Shown piece after piece: positions 11,206 to 21,888 of a stretch of DNA of 64,000 nt. The notes under the pieces were generated by a model. That model was not told the origin of the DNA and did not search any database. It worked only from the letters and a program-made list of their open reading frames with translations. The first letter of the stretch is position 1; each line of letters opens with the position of its first letter. The DNA lies in the NCBI GenBank assembly GCA_006503535.1, contig QYRS01000010.1:930001-994000 (forward strand), in the 5' to 3' direction. Origin of the DNA: Arthrinium phaeospermum (Eukaryota; Ascomycota; Sordariomycetes; Amphisphaeriales; Apiosporaceae). A program made the translations under genes and the position numbers.

Positions 11206-14069
11206 GGGCAGGACGCCTCCCCAAAAAGGGGTCTCGGGTCATTTCAAAGTCCCGCATCGCATCGCACACGCAGCAGCTGTCACCTGCGCGAAGGGCGAGG
11301 GACAACACACGTGCTTTTGCGCGGTGGGCCGAATCAGCAATTGATGATGATGCCAATATAGCGATAGCAGTAATGGCATTGGCGGTTCGCTTAATCAGAA
11401 GAGAGGAAAAAAGTCCCCTGCAATTGCGCTATATGAATGGGTTCATTAGGACGGGGATGGCGGAGACAAGAAGTGCTGAAAGCGGTAAGGAAATCGCCCC
11501 TGCCAGAACCCAGATCAGCCGCATTCTCGTCCCGGACGCCCGTTGCGATGCGAGCCAAAGGGACAAAAATGACACGGTCAGCCAAGCAAGTAATAAGTAT
11601 TAGGCACCGAGGCACCCCTCGTCGCCAGACCTAGGTGTGTGTGTGGCCCGGCTCTCAAGGGTCCCTCCCCCCCTCCTGTCAGAACCAGATTCAGAACCGC
11701 AGCGGGGAAGAACATCGTTCGATGCCAGAGATGAAGTCTACCATTTTCGCCTAGGCGACCATCGTATTCTACATTGATGGACGTGGCTCGAGTCGCCCCG
11801 GCGGAATAGACCCCCCGAAGCAGAGCGTGGCGCCGACGGTTCTTGCCTAGCAAGCCACTACTGCATACAACAGCTAGGCTTTCACGGAGGACTGGAGATT
11901 ATGAGTAAGTCAACCAGGAGACGAGAAATTGAGTAGGGAGAGGGGAGGGAAAAAATGATAGAGCCCGAAACCCGAAATAATTCGTGCAGCAGGATTGGCC
12001 TCCCCCGTCTCCCCCCCTTTTTTTCGTCCGTTGTTCGTCGCAGTTGAGACGAAGCGAGGCGATGATGTTGTTGCGCTATTCCTTCCCATTGGTTTGCTCG
12101 GTAGTGGGCGATGGGGGATATTGCTGGAGGGTTTATATGCCGCCTGACTAGTGCTGATTATGCATCGACTTTGGGGGACTTATCTGGAGCGGTACCAAAC
12201 AATTGTCGCATCCTGCCTGCTACAACACGACAGTGTTTGGTTACACTCGGCGCAACCCAAGCATGACGTAGGTCGATGAATTGCGCCGGGTCTGCAACAT
12301 CAATCCAAGTTGACAGAATGCAGGTCAATTGCATAAGACTGCCTTTGCCTTGGATGTACATGTAACCTCCAGTAAGTACCTTGGGTAGCGCTGGAAGGGT
12401 GCGGCACAGCAACAAGCCCAATATCACTCTGCAGGAACCTGAACTCCGGTAGAGGTTGGAGGGTGGTACTACTATGTACTGCGCATCAAGACTGAGCAAA
12501 GGCAAGATCTGCTGTATCTCTATCACTACTCCGTACCAGGGATGGGACTTTAGGGGGCCCCCGCCTGTGGCATGCACTGAAGGGGGGCCGGCGGGCTGGC
12601 TGAAACTTCCAACTGCAAGTCGGTAATGCGCCGATATCCTATCGAGATATCTAACTAACCGACCTGAACTGGAGTAAAAACACTCGGCCTGCCAACAACA
12701 TGGCGACGAACATCTGTCAGTCAGGTCCCGTGCCACGCGCCATGACGGAATAACACCACGTACCTCATAGCAATTAGTAGGAGATGTGATGGCGGCACCG
12801 AACAAACAGCGTCGTCTGATAAAATGGACGCCTGACTGCACTGCTGCGCGAGAGTCCCCGATGGGCTCCCTGAACATATCGTCGGGTCGTGTCTGCGGTG
12901 GGGTGCTCGCCCCGTTGAAAATGCTCACCGGAGCGGAATGCCGAGTCTAGCAGCAAGATGATCCTTTTTTCCCCCTTCTCCAAATAGCAAGTATTTGTGC
13001 GTCCCTATGGGCCTATGGGCCTCTCTGGCCGGCGAGATATGGTACGGGCGGACCAACGCTCGACCCCCAAACGAGAGCCCACCAGCATTTCGCTTTCGTT
13101 TCTTCCGTCTCGTGCGACCCCATCCATAGAAGAGGACCTCGGCTTCGCAGCACATACCTTACCTCACCACATTCGTCGCCATACAATACATTAACACGAG
13201 CATGCTGACTGGCTGCAAAGAGCCAGCCACACCATGTCAGATACGAACTCTTGCCTTCCCCCCCGGGCAAGATGCGGCCCTCTTTGCCCAACCCCCCTGC
13301 ATGCGTCGCTGTTTTGTCGAACAATCCAAAGCCAGGGAGGTAGGTGCCAAGCTTCATTGGAGTAGGTAACCCTCCAGAAGGATGATGACCTACAGCAGGT
13401 TAGCTCGACCAGCCGTTAATATTACCCGTACTATTGACTCTAAAAATAGTATGGCCCTGCGCAGTGCCTCTGGCTTGATGCCGGTTTCCCAGGCGAAAGG
13501 GACAGCAGCAGAGTAGGGTAGGCAGCTTGACAGACCAGATTCCCCCTCCCACATCGGGGTCCTGAGATCGACGGCTTATCGCCTGCATCCATGCAATGGC
13601 AATGACATTGGGAAATGGTATCAGCAGTGAAGACTCCAGGCAAAAACCTTGCACCTCGGTCGCCCCTCTGCACTAGTAAAAAGGCGCGATTACTACGACA
13701 ACCAGGAGCCGGGGGGTACTGGAGAGAGGGGGCTTTCGATGCCGTATCGTTCGGAGTTTTGTTCAGTGGCAGTTGGGCGGATGTCGTGTAACCGACCAGG
13801 CCGTGGCTGGTGCGCGAGTGCGAGTACAGTACTTGTAGTCACAGCACTCTCAGGCTACCCACGCTTGTGTACTTGTATGCCCTGGCGCTACCTCGATTTA
13901 GCAGCTTACTAGCCACTAGCTGCTTGCTCGTGTAGACATCCAATGAGAAGAGATCTATAGCCTGTTCGTCCAATCTGCTTCTAGCGCTACCCTGAAAGGG
14001 TAAGTTGAGCTTTTGCTGGGGAGCTAAAACATCAACCGGCAGGGTCGTAAGGCCGTCAGTCACTTCCGG

Positions 14070-14100
14070 CGCATCTGCAAATCTGCAAATCTGCAAATCA
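14070..14100. repeat. ATCTGCAA tandem repeat
   Basis: The octamer ATCTGCAA occurs in three consecutive units, preceded by a related GCATC. Non-coding. Confidence 0.8.
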
Positions 14101-14522
14101 GGACGGTGGCTCTAGGCCGTATCGGTCCTGGCCGTATAGGTGTCATGAACCCCAATCTTCCGGTATTATGACAGAAGGGTCGAAATACCAAGGAGAGAGG
14201 TTCAGAACCGGATTTGGTCATGTCCTGGTTGACGTATGGCCGCAGTTCCTCAGTTCCTCCGGGCCAGATGAGAGGGCCACCGTTGCTCGGTACCGCTGCA
14301 AGAGGCAGTTGTCACAAATGCCAATCCAAGAGAGGCATAGGAGGAGGATGGGTGCGAGTCATCCCTGCCCTGGCCTGCCCTGCGCCTATGTAGCCATCGA
14401 AAGGCTATTGTGCTTCTAGAAGCTGAGCAGGCGACTTTGTAATTATCCTACTGATGACAAGCGGCAAGCGAGTCAAGAGAGAACCAAAGACAAGCAGGGA
14501 CTGACCACACCACCGAGCCTTA

Positions 14523-14552
14523 CCTTGGCCAGCCAGCCAGCCAGCCAGCCAG
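14523..14552. repeat. CAGC tetranucleotide tandem
   Basis: About six consecutive CAGC units in non-coding DNA. The complementary strand reads GCTG. Confidence 0.85.
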
Positions 14553-14902
14553 AGGCCCGACGCGAGTAATGGATCCGCCGGAGATATCAAGCTACCTGCC
14601 ACTTAGATCTGATGATGGCGCGCTCTAAAGGTAGGTACTCACGTACTTTTGACCGGCTGCATGATTTCTCGTCATGCTCCAGTCATTTCCGGCCCTGAGG
14701 AACCGCAGCAACACCAGGCGGTTAGTTCGGCAGAGTGGCCGAATGCCGGACAGTGTGCAGGTGCGACATGGGCTCGTAGGCTCGATGGTACTTGCTTGTA
14801 CTGTATGTATGTAGGTCCAGCGCTTGATGACGGAAAGTGCTTGTTTCGTACACATTGAGCGGCACCGCCACATACGGTACAGTACGAGCGGGGCAGTGGT
14901 AA

Positions 14903-14940
14903 CAGGTAGCAGGTAGCAGGTAGCAGGTAGCATTGGTAGC
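14903..14940. repeat. AGGTAGC heptamer tandem
   Basis: Four to five copies of the heptamer AGGTAGC in direct succession. It belongs to the GTAG-type simple sequence seen elsewhere in this region. Confidence 0.85.
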
Positions 14941-16535
14941 GCGCGACCATCAATCGGCATTGCTCGTTGAGCTTGCCGCCGAATTGATGGACAGATTCGG
15001 ACTAGTGTTCCAGGAAAGCCAAGCATCGAGACTGAGCTCGATCAATCAACTCTAATTGTCGATCTTAAGGAAATCTCCCGCACCTCGACGCTTTTAGTAC
15101 GGGCGTTATGTAACAGGTGCTTGAACGATTTTATGTGATTTATGTATGCAAGAAGGAACATTCGCGCACGCGCGCATAGCAACCCTCTCTTTTGTCCGAG
15201 AGCGATGGTCGTAGCTGCCAAATTTATGGCGCCACTCCTCGAGATGGAAGGTTGCCGCTTTTTTGTGATGAGGCCCATCTGCCGAGAAGAAGAAACCGGC
15301 TCACTTCTCAATGGCCGTGGTTCTCTACTGCCGTCTCCTCCACTCTACATCGACGATGGACGGAGCCAAGAGTCGAAGGAAGGGAAGGAACGAGCGTAGG
15401 GGTCAGGAAAAGAAAACCAACTTATGCCGCAGAGCAAGGCATCAAGAGAATCGATGGCAACCATCCCAACCAAACCCCTGTCCCGGAGGCTTGGGGGGCA
15501 CGTGGCCGCCTTTCCGTCAGCAAAGAAGTAACAGTAACACCAGATCCGAACTGGTGACAACATAAGCGCACTCTACTCGCCGCTATTAAGCACTCAACAT
15601 AAGTCATTGGGGAGGGCACGCGTACTATCTGCTTGCCTGTGCCTACGTGTCGATGGTCTTTCCGGCATGGTCGCTTCGTTATCGAGCCCAGGGAAAATGA
15701 CATATTATCTAACGTACTGATGATGTATGGTATGCAAAACCCGCAAAGCAATAGACAGGGACATACTTCTCGTTACACAGCCTACATGTCATCAATGTGA
15801 AATGGTCGCCGACCAGCGAATGCCGAACGTCGTGCAATGTATCACCCAGTAATATATACATCATTGGCGATGTCTCTGACTGCGGGCCCCCCTTTGCATC
15901 GTACTGTAGTAGCACGAACAGGAGCAGGGACGGTCATACCAACCGATGCCTGGATACGCACCAAGATACGCTACGGGAGACACACATGGCGCGAAGAGAA
16001 GAGTAGCGTACACACCTGCATACCTGCCTACCTAATGACCAGGATTTTCTAGAATGCATAGCCTGCCACATGGTCGGCCGGGGCCCGTGTCGAAGGATCG
16101 AAAACACATGGCTTCATGTATGTAAGAAGCAGTCATCATCGGAATCGTGGTGGTGTGGTCAAGTAAGCGCACAGAAAAGACCATGACGGGCTGGAGGTGT
16201 GCCGGGCTGAAAGGATACGGCCATGTTCCGCGCTGTTGCACACGCCTTGGGATATGCGATAATATGCAGTTGATGTCATACGCTGAATCCTACGCTTGCG
16301 TCGAAGCAAATCAAATCCATGAAAGCCCTTGACTGCCTGAATACGCCGACAGGGGGCATGACAGGGAAAGGAAGTGTGGCGTTTTATTTCTGCAAGTGCC
16401 ATGGTGTGATTCCCTCCCTCTTGGCCTGGGCGCCACTAACGTAGGGACCATCACTGCGCGCGGCTGACCCTAGAGAATACCCTTTAGAGATGCCGGTACC
16501 CTGGCACCTATTCATCTTTGCCCTATCCCTGGGTG

Positions 16536-16553
16536 CCCCCCCCCCCCCCCCCC
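16536..16553. repeat. Poly-C tract, 18 bases
   Basis: Uninterrupted run of 18 C on the plus strand, in non-coding DNA. It is one of three long C runs between 16.5 and 27.6 kb, all in the same orientation. Confidence 0.9.
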
Positions 16554-18047
16554 TGTCAATTGGGCCATCAGCCGCGAGACATCGTACAGGTACCTCTACT
16601 CCGTAGTAGCACTCTCTGAGCGCATCTACTACTATTTTATGGGAGTAACCTGTAACTAATTTAGGTCGAGTAAATGGGAGGCAGATCATCAATGAGCCCG
16701 CTAAACCTGTAATAGTAGAGTCGGCAGTAGTTTGTCCCCTACTGCCTACTGGCAGACTGGAGTTCCTACCTGGCCAAGGGGATAAGGCCCCATCATGGCT
16801 GGGTGATGTGCCCCTTCATACAACGCGGGGCGTCTAAAAGCTTGCGCCGCCACACGGTCTTCTGCACAGTTGGTCCGTCGGATGTTGCAAGCCATGGTGG
16901 TGCCCTGCGATTTTCCCTAGATCCCCCGTTGCCAAAGAGTAGTGGTCCAGACTCTCATCGTGCTCGGTTTCCAATCTTAAAATGAAAACCACTGGCTAGG
17001 TGGACGGTGGACGGCTAGAACGCGACCTTGGCACAATCATTGGGGGAGACGGTTCGGCTCCCGTAGCAATATTGCAACACTGCAGTCTTTCCACCAACAG
17101 CAGGAATCGAGCCTGAGTCCGAGCCTGGGCCTGCGCTTGCGGCTGCACTGTCACGGTTTGAGGATGCAGTGTCGCATCCGTGATAAACGCCACAGTCGCG
17201 GTAACGTCCCAAGATGCAAAGTGCAACCCTGCTGTTACTGGGCACTCACTGAATGCCGTCCTTGATCATCAGGGGACGAAGGTTAGCTACGGCATGGTGC
17301 ACAGTCGTCACCCCGAAACCACAATTTCGTTAGGGAGAGCCTTGCGAGGAATCGTAAGAAAAAATGAAAATCCACCACTAGCTGCCGGACTTAAACAGGT
17401 ACATCCAGTACCGTCTGGACTCATCATCAGCCGCCTTGCGATCTACAGATGTTTCGGATGCTGGCTGGCTAGTTGCCGAAGTTGGCTTGAGCAATGGGCC
17501 CGCCTTTTGGTAGGCAAATTGCCCACAACCGGCATTTTCGAAAAGTGCGAGCCACCATCTTTTGACAGATGGGTCGACTGCCTGCTTCCTGCTCCCTGCG
17601 CCCTGGGATTGCGCCCTGGGATAAGTACGAGGCTACTGTAGTCGCCCACGCTTTGCGTCATGGGCCTGGCCCGACCGCCAGCTCCGGGACTTGGATCAAA
17701 TTAATCATCATCTCGGGCAAGAGTAGCCTATATTCACTCCAGATGCTCCTAGCGCCCTGAATCGAGAAATTAAGACACAGGGTTCGCGCCGCAAACCGCG
17801 ATGCCATCTGCCAGCCACTGGTCGACCGTTACAGAGCAGCATCCTCATACTTGCTTATTCTATCCCGCGGCGCAGCGGAAAGAAGACGGGAGATGATCTC
17901 CTCACGCTTCATTCATCGCGTACGTGGGCAGAGAGAGGGATTGCCGTTGATGGCAACAACCGGGGATCATCTGGACCTGCTAGACTCTCCAGCCTAATCC
18001 CGAAATGGTCCTGCTTAGCGAGGAGCGGGCCTCTCATAGTACGGCAC

Positions 18048-18090
18048 AGTATGTGTGTGCGTGTGTGCGTGTATGTGTGTATGTGTGTAA
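18048..18090. repeat. GT/TGTG-type microsatellite
   Basis: Imperfect GT-rich tract with interspersed GCGT and ATGT units. Non-coding. Confidence 0.8.
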
Positions 18091-19151
18091 CGACGACGGC
18101 AATAGCCACTTACGGTGCACGATACATCACCACCTGATGAAATGACGGGATGCACGGAGAGTGGTAGAGAGACAGCAGCGAGAAAGAGCACGAGAGGAAG
18201 GATGAGTATGGAGCGCCAAGCACCTAAGCGATGGGCGAGATTGCCAGGGTACGTATGGACTGGACCGTCAGCGTTCGGCTCGGAAGCCGCCAGGATCGCC
18301 AGAACGGTTGAGCCAACCGGAGACGCTTTTGTCGGACTATCGAGCGAATCGGCCGATAACGAGTTGGTCGATTTCCCACCCCGAAGCAGGCAGGCAGGAC
18401 CCCGAAGCAGGACCAGCTGGGCTGAACGGCGAGCAGAGCATTTGCCGTTAGCTGGTGCTAGTTGGCGTGACTAGTGGACAGTAGGCTGAGCAGCCGCAGC
18501 GCACACCACAGGTTTGTGGAAATGGGACGAGCGCTTGTCACGCTTCTAGCTGTCTCTCCCGGAGATGTGGAAGAAGGGGGCAAAGAAGTCAAGTCATCAA
18601 TAGCCTAATAGGGACATAGTTCGAGGAGTGGTGCTGTGGCTAGAGTCGATAGCCGCCATGCCTACTCATGGCAATGTCCAAGAACACTACATACTACAGT
18701 ATATGCAGTGGCAGCAGCAGGTACCTACAACAATAGGCTACAGACAGCCTCCCTGCTCGTGGGCCGAAAGGGAAAATAAAGGGATCATCGGGAGGGAAAG
18801 AATTCCATGGGCTTTAACCGCTTTCAGATACCATTGCCGGAAAGCGACGATGGGCTCTCGAAGGGCCCTTGTGCGGCGTGTCCAATGATCCCTTGCTGGG
18901 ACTGCGTATCCGTATTATTGGCGACGATAATATGTATGAAAACAAGTGCGACCCCTCAATCCAATCTGGCCATAATCCACCAATGGCCCAGTATACGGCC
19001 TCGATGCAGGTCGCATGCAAGGAATTGCGAGCGTTTATATTAGCTTGGACCCCAGTGAGACCGGTAAGAGCATGCCCATTATAGTGTATACTTAAGGTCG
19101 GTAGAAGAGATGCCACCGGCGATCCCCCAAAAAGGGGCAATCGAAAAGAGT

Positions 19152-19172
19152 CAGTCAGTCAGTCAGTCAGTC
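19152..19172. repeat. AGTC tetranucleotide tandem
   Basis: Five consecutive AGTC units followed by a diverged GTCGG. Non-coding. Confidence 0.85.
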
Positions 19173-19425
19173 GGTATTACTACGCCATGGCAAGCTGGAA
19201 AATGTAGGGACGCATGTAAGCAGCATGATCCCGGTATGCAAAGATATGAAGAGTTATACTGCACACTACCACGCACAGTGCATCCAATGTGTCGGGAAGC
19301 CGCTAGCCCAAGCAGGCCTGATGCCGGCACAACGCAGACGCACATGTAATGTACGAATTAATGTATCAGGTGTAGCAAAGATGGGCGGCAGTACGTACCT
19401 ACGCATCTTATTAGCCGTGGTATAA

Positions 19426-19448
19426 CCCCCCCCCCCCCCCCCCCCCCC
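19426..19448. repeat. Poly-C tract, 23 bases
   Basis: The longest homopolymer in the window, 23 consecutive C. Length in the assembly is uncertain because such runs are hard to sequence. Confidence 0.9.
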
Positions 19449-19899
19449 AATCGACCCGTTGATGAATCTGGAACTAGAGAAAACCCTGACCCCGGCTTTT
19501 GGCTGACTGGGTGTACCTCCGTCCCGTATCTTTCTTTCGTCGCATCAGCCAGGCCCCAATCCACTCCGCCATTCATGTACTGTACCGGCCGCCCACTGAC
19601 CAGAAGAGGTACATGCCGCCGTACTTTTTTGCGCCGACCCACGACCAACTGAATCTCCGGATAGGATGCGATGGATGGATGGCCCTCTTTTGATATTCGT
19701 TCGTTACGTTCCGTATTTGCCGTGTGCTTCACTTCTCCATTATGCCCCAGGGCTCCAGTACCAGTTCAAGCTACCTACTCGCCGACCGATTGCTCGCCTC
19801 GCCTCGCCTCGACGGGGACGGATGAGTAAGTCGGCAGCAAGTGCAAGTGCAAGTACCGATACCGAGCTGCTCCATCCTGCCAGCTCATGTCAGTTAGCG

Positions 19900-21888
19900 G
19901 CTGCCTAAAACAAACTGGCCTCCGGGGGATTCTAGCAAAAGTTAATCTGCCTAACGAGTAACGCTACCTATGCCAATCGCTGCCGGCTGACTCGAGCAGG
20001 CGCATCTGACAAAATTTCTGAAAGCTGAGACAGATCAGACTATTTCCAGGCACGAACGAGGCTGAAGCCATGTTTGCTTGCAATACCCGATCTCCTGAAG
20101 CCACCCTCGTAATTGCCGGCCGAGGCTTCTTCTACCTAGGCGGAACGTGCATGAAGATGAAGATCAAATAAAATAACAGGAGCACGACTCGGCCGAGGGA
20201 GGACTTGTACCGGTCATCTACCGATTCATGTCAATTGCCCAGTGCTGACAGCCAACATGTAGCAGCAGGTAGTAGTAGGTGCCCTTGGTGCCTTGCTGAC
20301 TTGCCATCGGCGTCCCGTGTGTACATGGCAGTGCAGATGGGTTCATCTGAAGTCAGGACCGGCAACGGGTAGTCCCTGCCGCCATACGAATCCTGGCTGC
20401 AAAAAAGGTTGGGCAAGCACTACCTACCTACTACTTACCTACTTACATAGGTAGACAGACGTCTGGACAGGCCTCTCTCACTTCACTGCTCTGCTCTGCT
20501 ATGTCAGACCTGACAAAATACCGCCTAGCAGGTCCCTGATGGATTGCATCTTCACCTTGACCCAGAACCGCCTAAGTCTCCGGACTGGAAATCCATCTGG
20601 GCTGGGGGCTACTACATAGCTACCTTCCACTCGGCATGGGCCAGGCCTATCTCAACTTGCTCCATCTCATCCCATCGCATCCCACCCCCCGCCGCATGGT
20701 ACAGTGCGCACTATACGATCTGCCAGGTCTGCTTGGGTCTGCCTAGGTCTGCTAGGTGCCATGCCTCCGCTACTATGGAAATGGGTCCCCGACGGTGTCC
20801 ACCCTCGTCATGGTTTCTGATTAGATCGTTTGCGAGCCTTTGTAACTGTACCTAGGTACTCTTCTCATCTGCATCCACATCAAGCCCCCCTGCCTTCCTG
20901 GTCAGACTGCCGGGTCCTTTTAGTGCTTGCCTAAAACATACACGCGAAGCAGAATCGACCAAGCCTAGCTCGTCACCTCCATGCTCGCTCTACTTGTAGT
21001 AGCACCCCCTCCAAAAGCATTACCGGAAACCTCTTCCTTGACAAAAAGTACTACTCTGGTGGTTTTTCCTGTGCCTGCTGCTGCTACTCTACTCTAAGCC
21101 CCCCAGGCGCCAAGTCAACCTTCTACCTCGAACTGCTCTCGGTCCCGAAATTTGGCGGACCGGGGTCAACTAGTCGACTAGGGTGTCTACTGTCTCCTCC
21201 GCAATCCACTACCTACTATCTGGGCAGACTGTCAAGCCACTCGTCCCGTTGCTTGTACTATCCCTCAGACTGCTGGTCTTGTGCTCGATAAAGGTTTCCA
21301 GACCCAGGACGTTGACCACGGCCAGAGCCACCCGATCGGACCAGGGACCTGTTACTACACACACACTACGTACCCTTTAGTCACGACTATTCCGACTTCC
21401 CTTTCTATCTGGCCCGTTCTTTCTCCTCGAATCATTTGGTCTCTGCTTTGCCGAGTCGGTCAAATGTCGTTATAGTCCCGACTGGCACTCGGAACGGCTT
21501 GGTTCAGTAGTACTTTCTGCTACACATAAGTCTAGCTGGACATCCTATTCCTGTCAAGCACCCTCTTCACCGTTGGCATCTGCTGCTTGTTTCAACCTGG
21601 GAAGGACTGACACGAAAGAAACACAACCCACACCCACACACGAATCTTCTTCCAAGTATTACGTCCTCAACATAGGATCGTCGACACTCACACACACACA
21701 TACCGAGTAACCTTTGGGAGACGTCTATTTGTCCAATTATCCGGCCGGATACCGTCCCAGGCAACGACTGGTGTCTGACGTGCAAACGGCACAAACCGAG
21801 GACCTTTAACCGGCAGTTTTCAACAACCAACTCACATCAGCCTTGACCCGGGGATATGCCAGTGTGCTGAAAACCAACTATTATCCTG
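19900..21888 (+). promoter_or_regulatory. Probable promoter and 5' leader of the zinc-cluster gene
   Basis: The 2 kb before the ATG at 21889 is rich in CT and CA tracts, as is usual for fungal 5' leaders, and carries the perfect 12-base palindrome GTACCTAGGTAC at 20848-20859. CA-rich microsatellite sequence occurs at 21600-21700. I could not define a transcription start or leader introns. The assignment rests on position and composition only. Confidence 0.35.

Larger units (their letters stand above)
6801..21888. other. 15-kb region without a supported gene
   Basis: No open frame in this interval shows recognisable domains, and I could not build a convincing multi-exon gene on either strand. 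Base composition looks similar to the genic parts, so this does not look like an AT-rich repeat graveyard. It contains many simple repeats, listed separately: a 48-bp tandem duplication, poly-A, two long poly-C runs, and GCAG-, CAGC-, GTAG- and AGTC-type tandems. Short TACCTAC/GTAGGTA motifs recur, for example at 10268-10290 and 20420-20456. The longest open frame, 12158-12928 on the minus strand, has no recognised features. The region ends in the long leader and promoter of the zinc-cluster gene. Non-coding RNAs, fast-evolving genes or small secreted proteins cannot be excluded. Confidence 0.6.
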
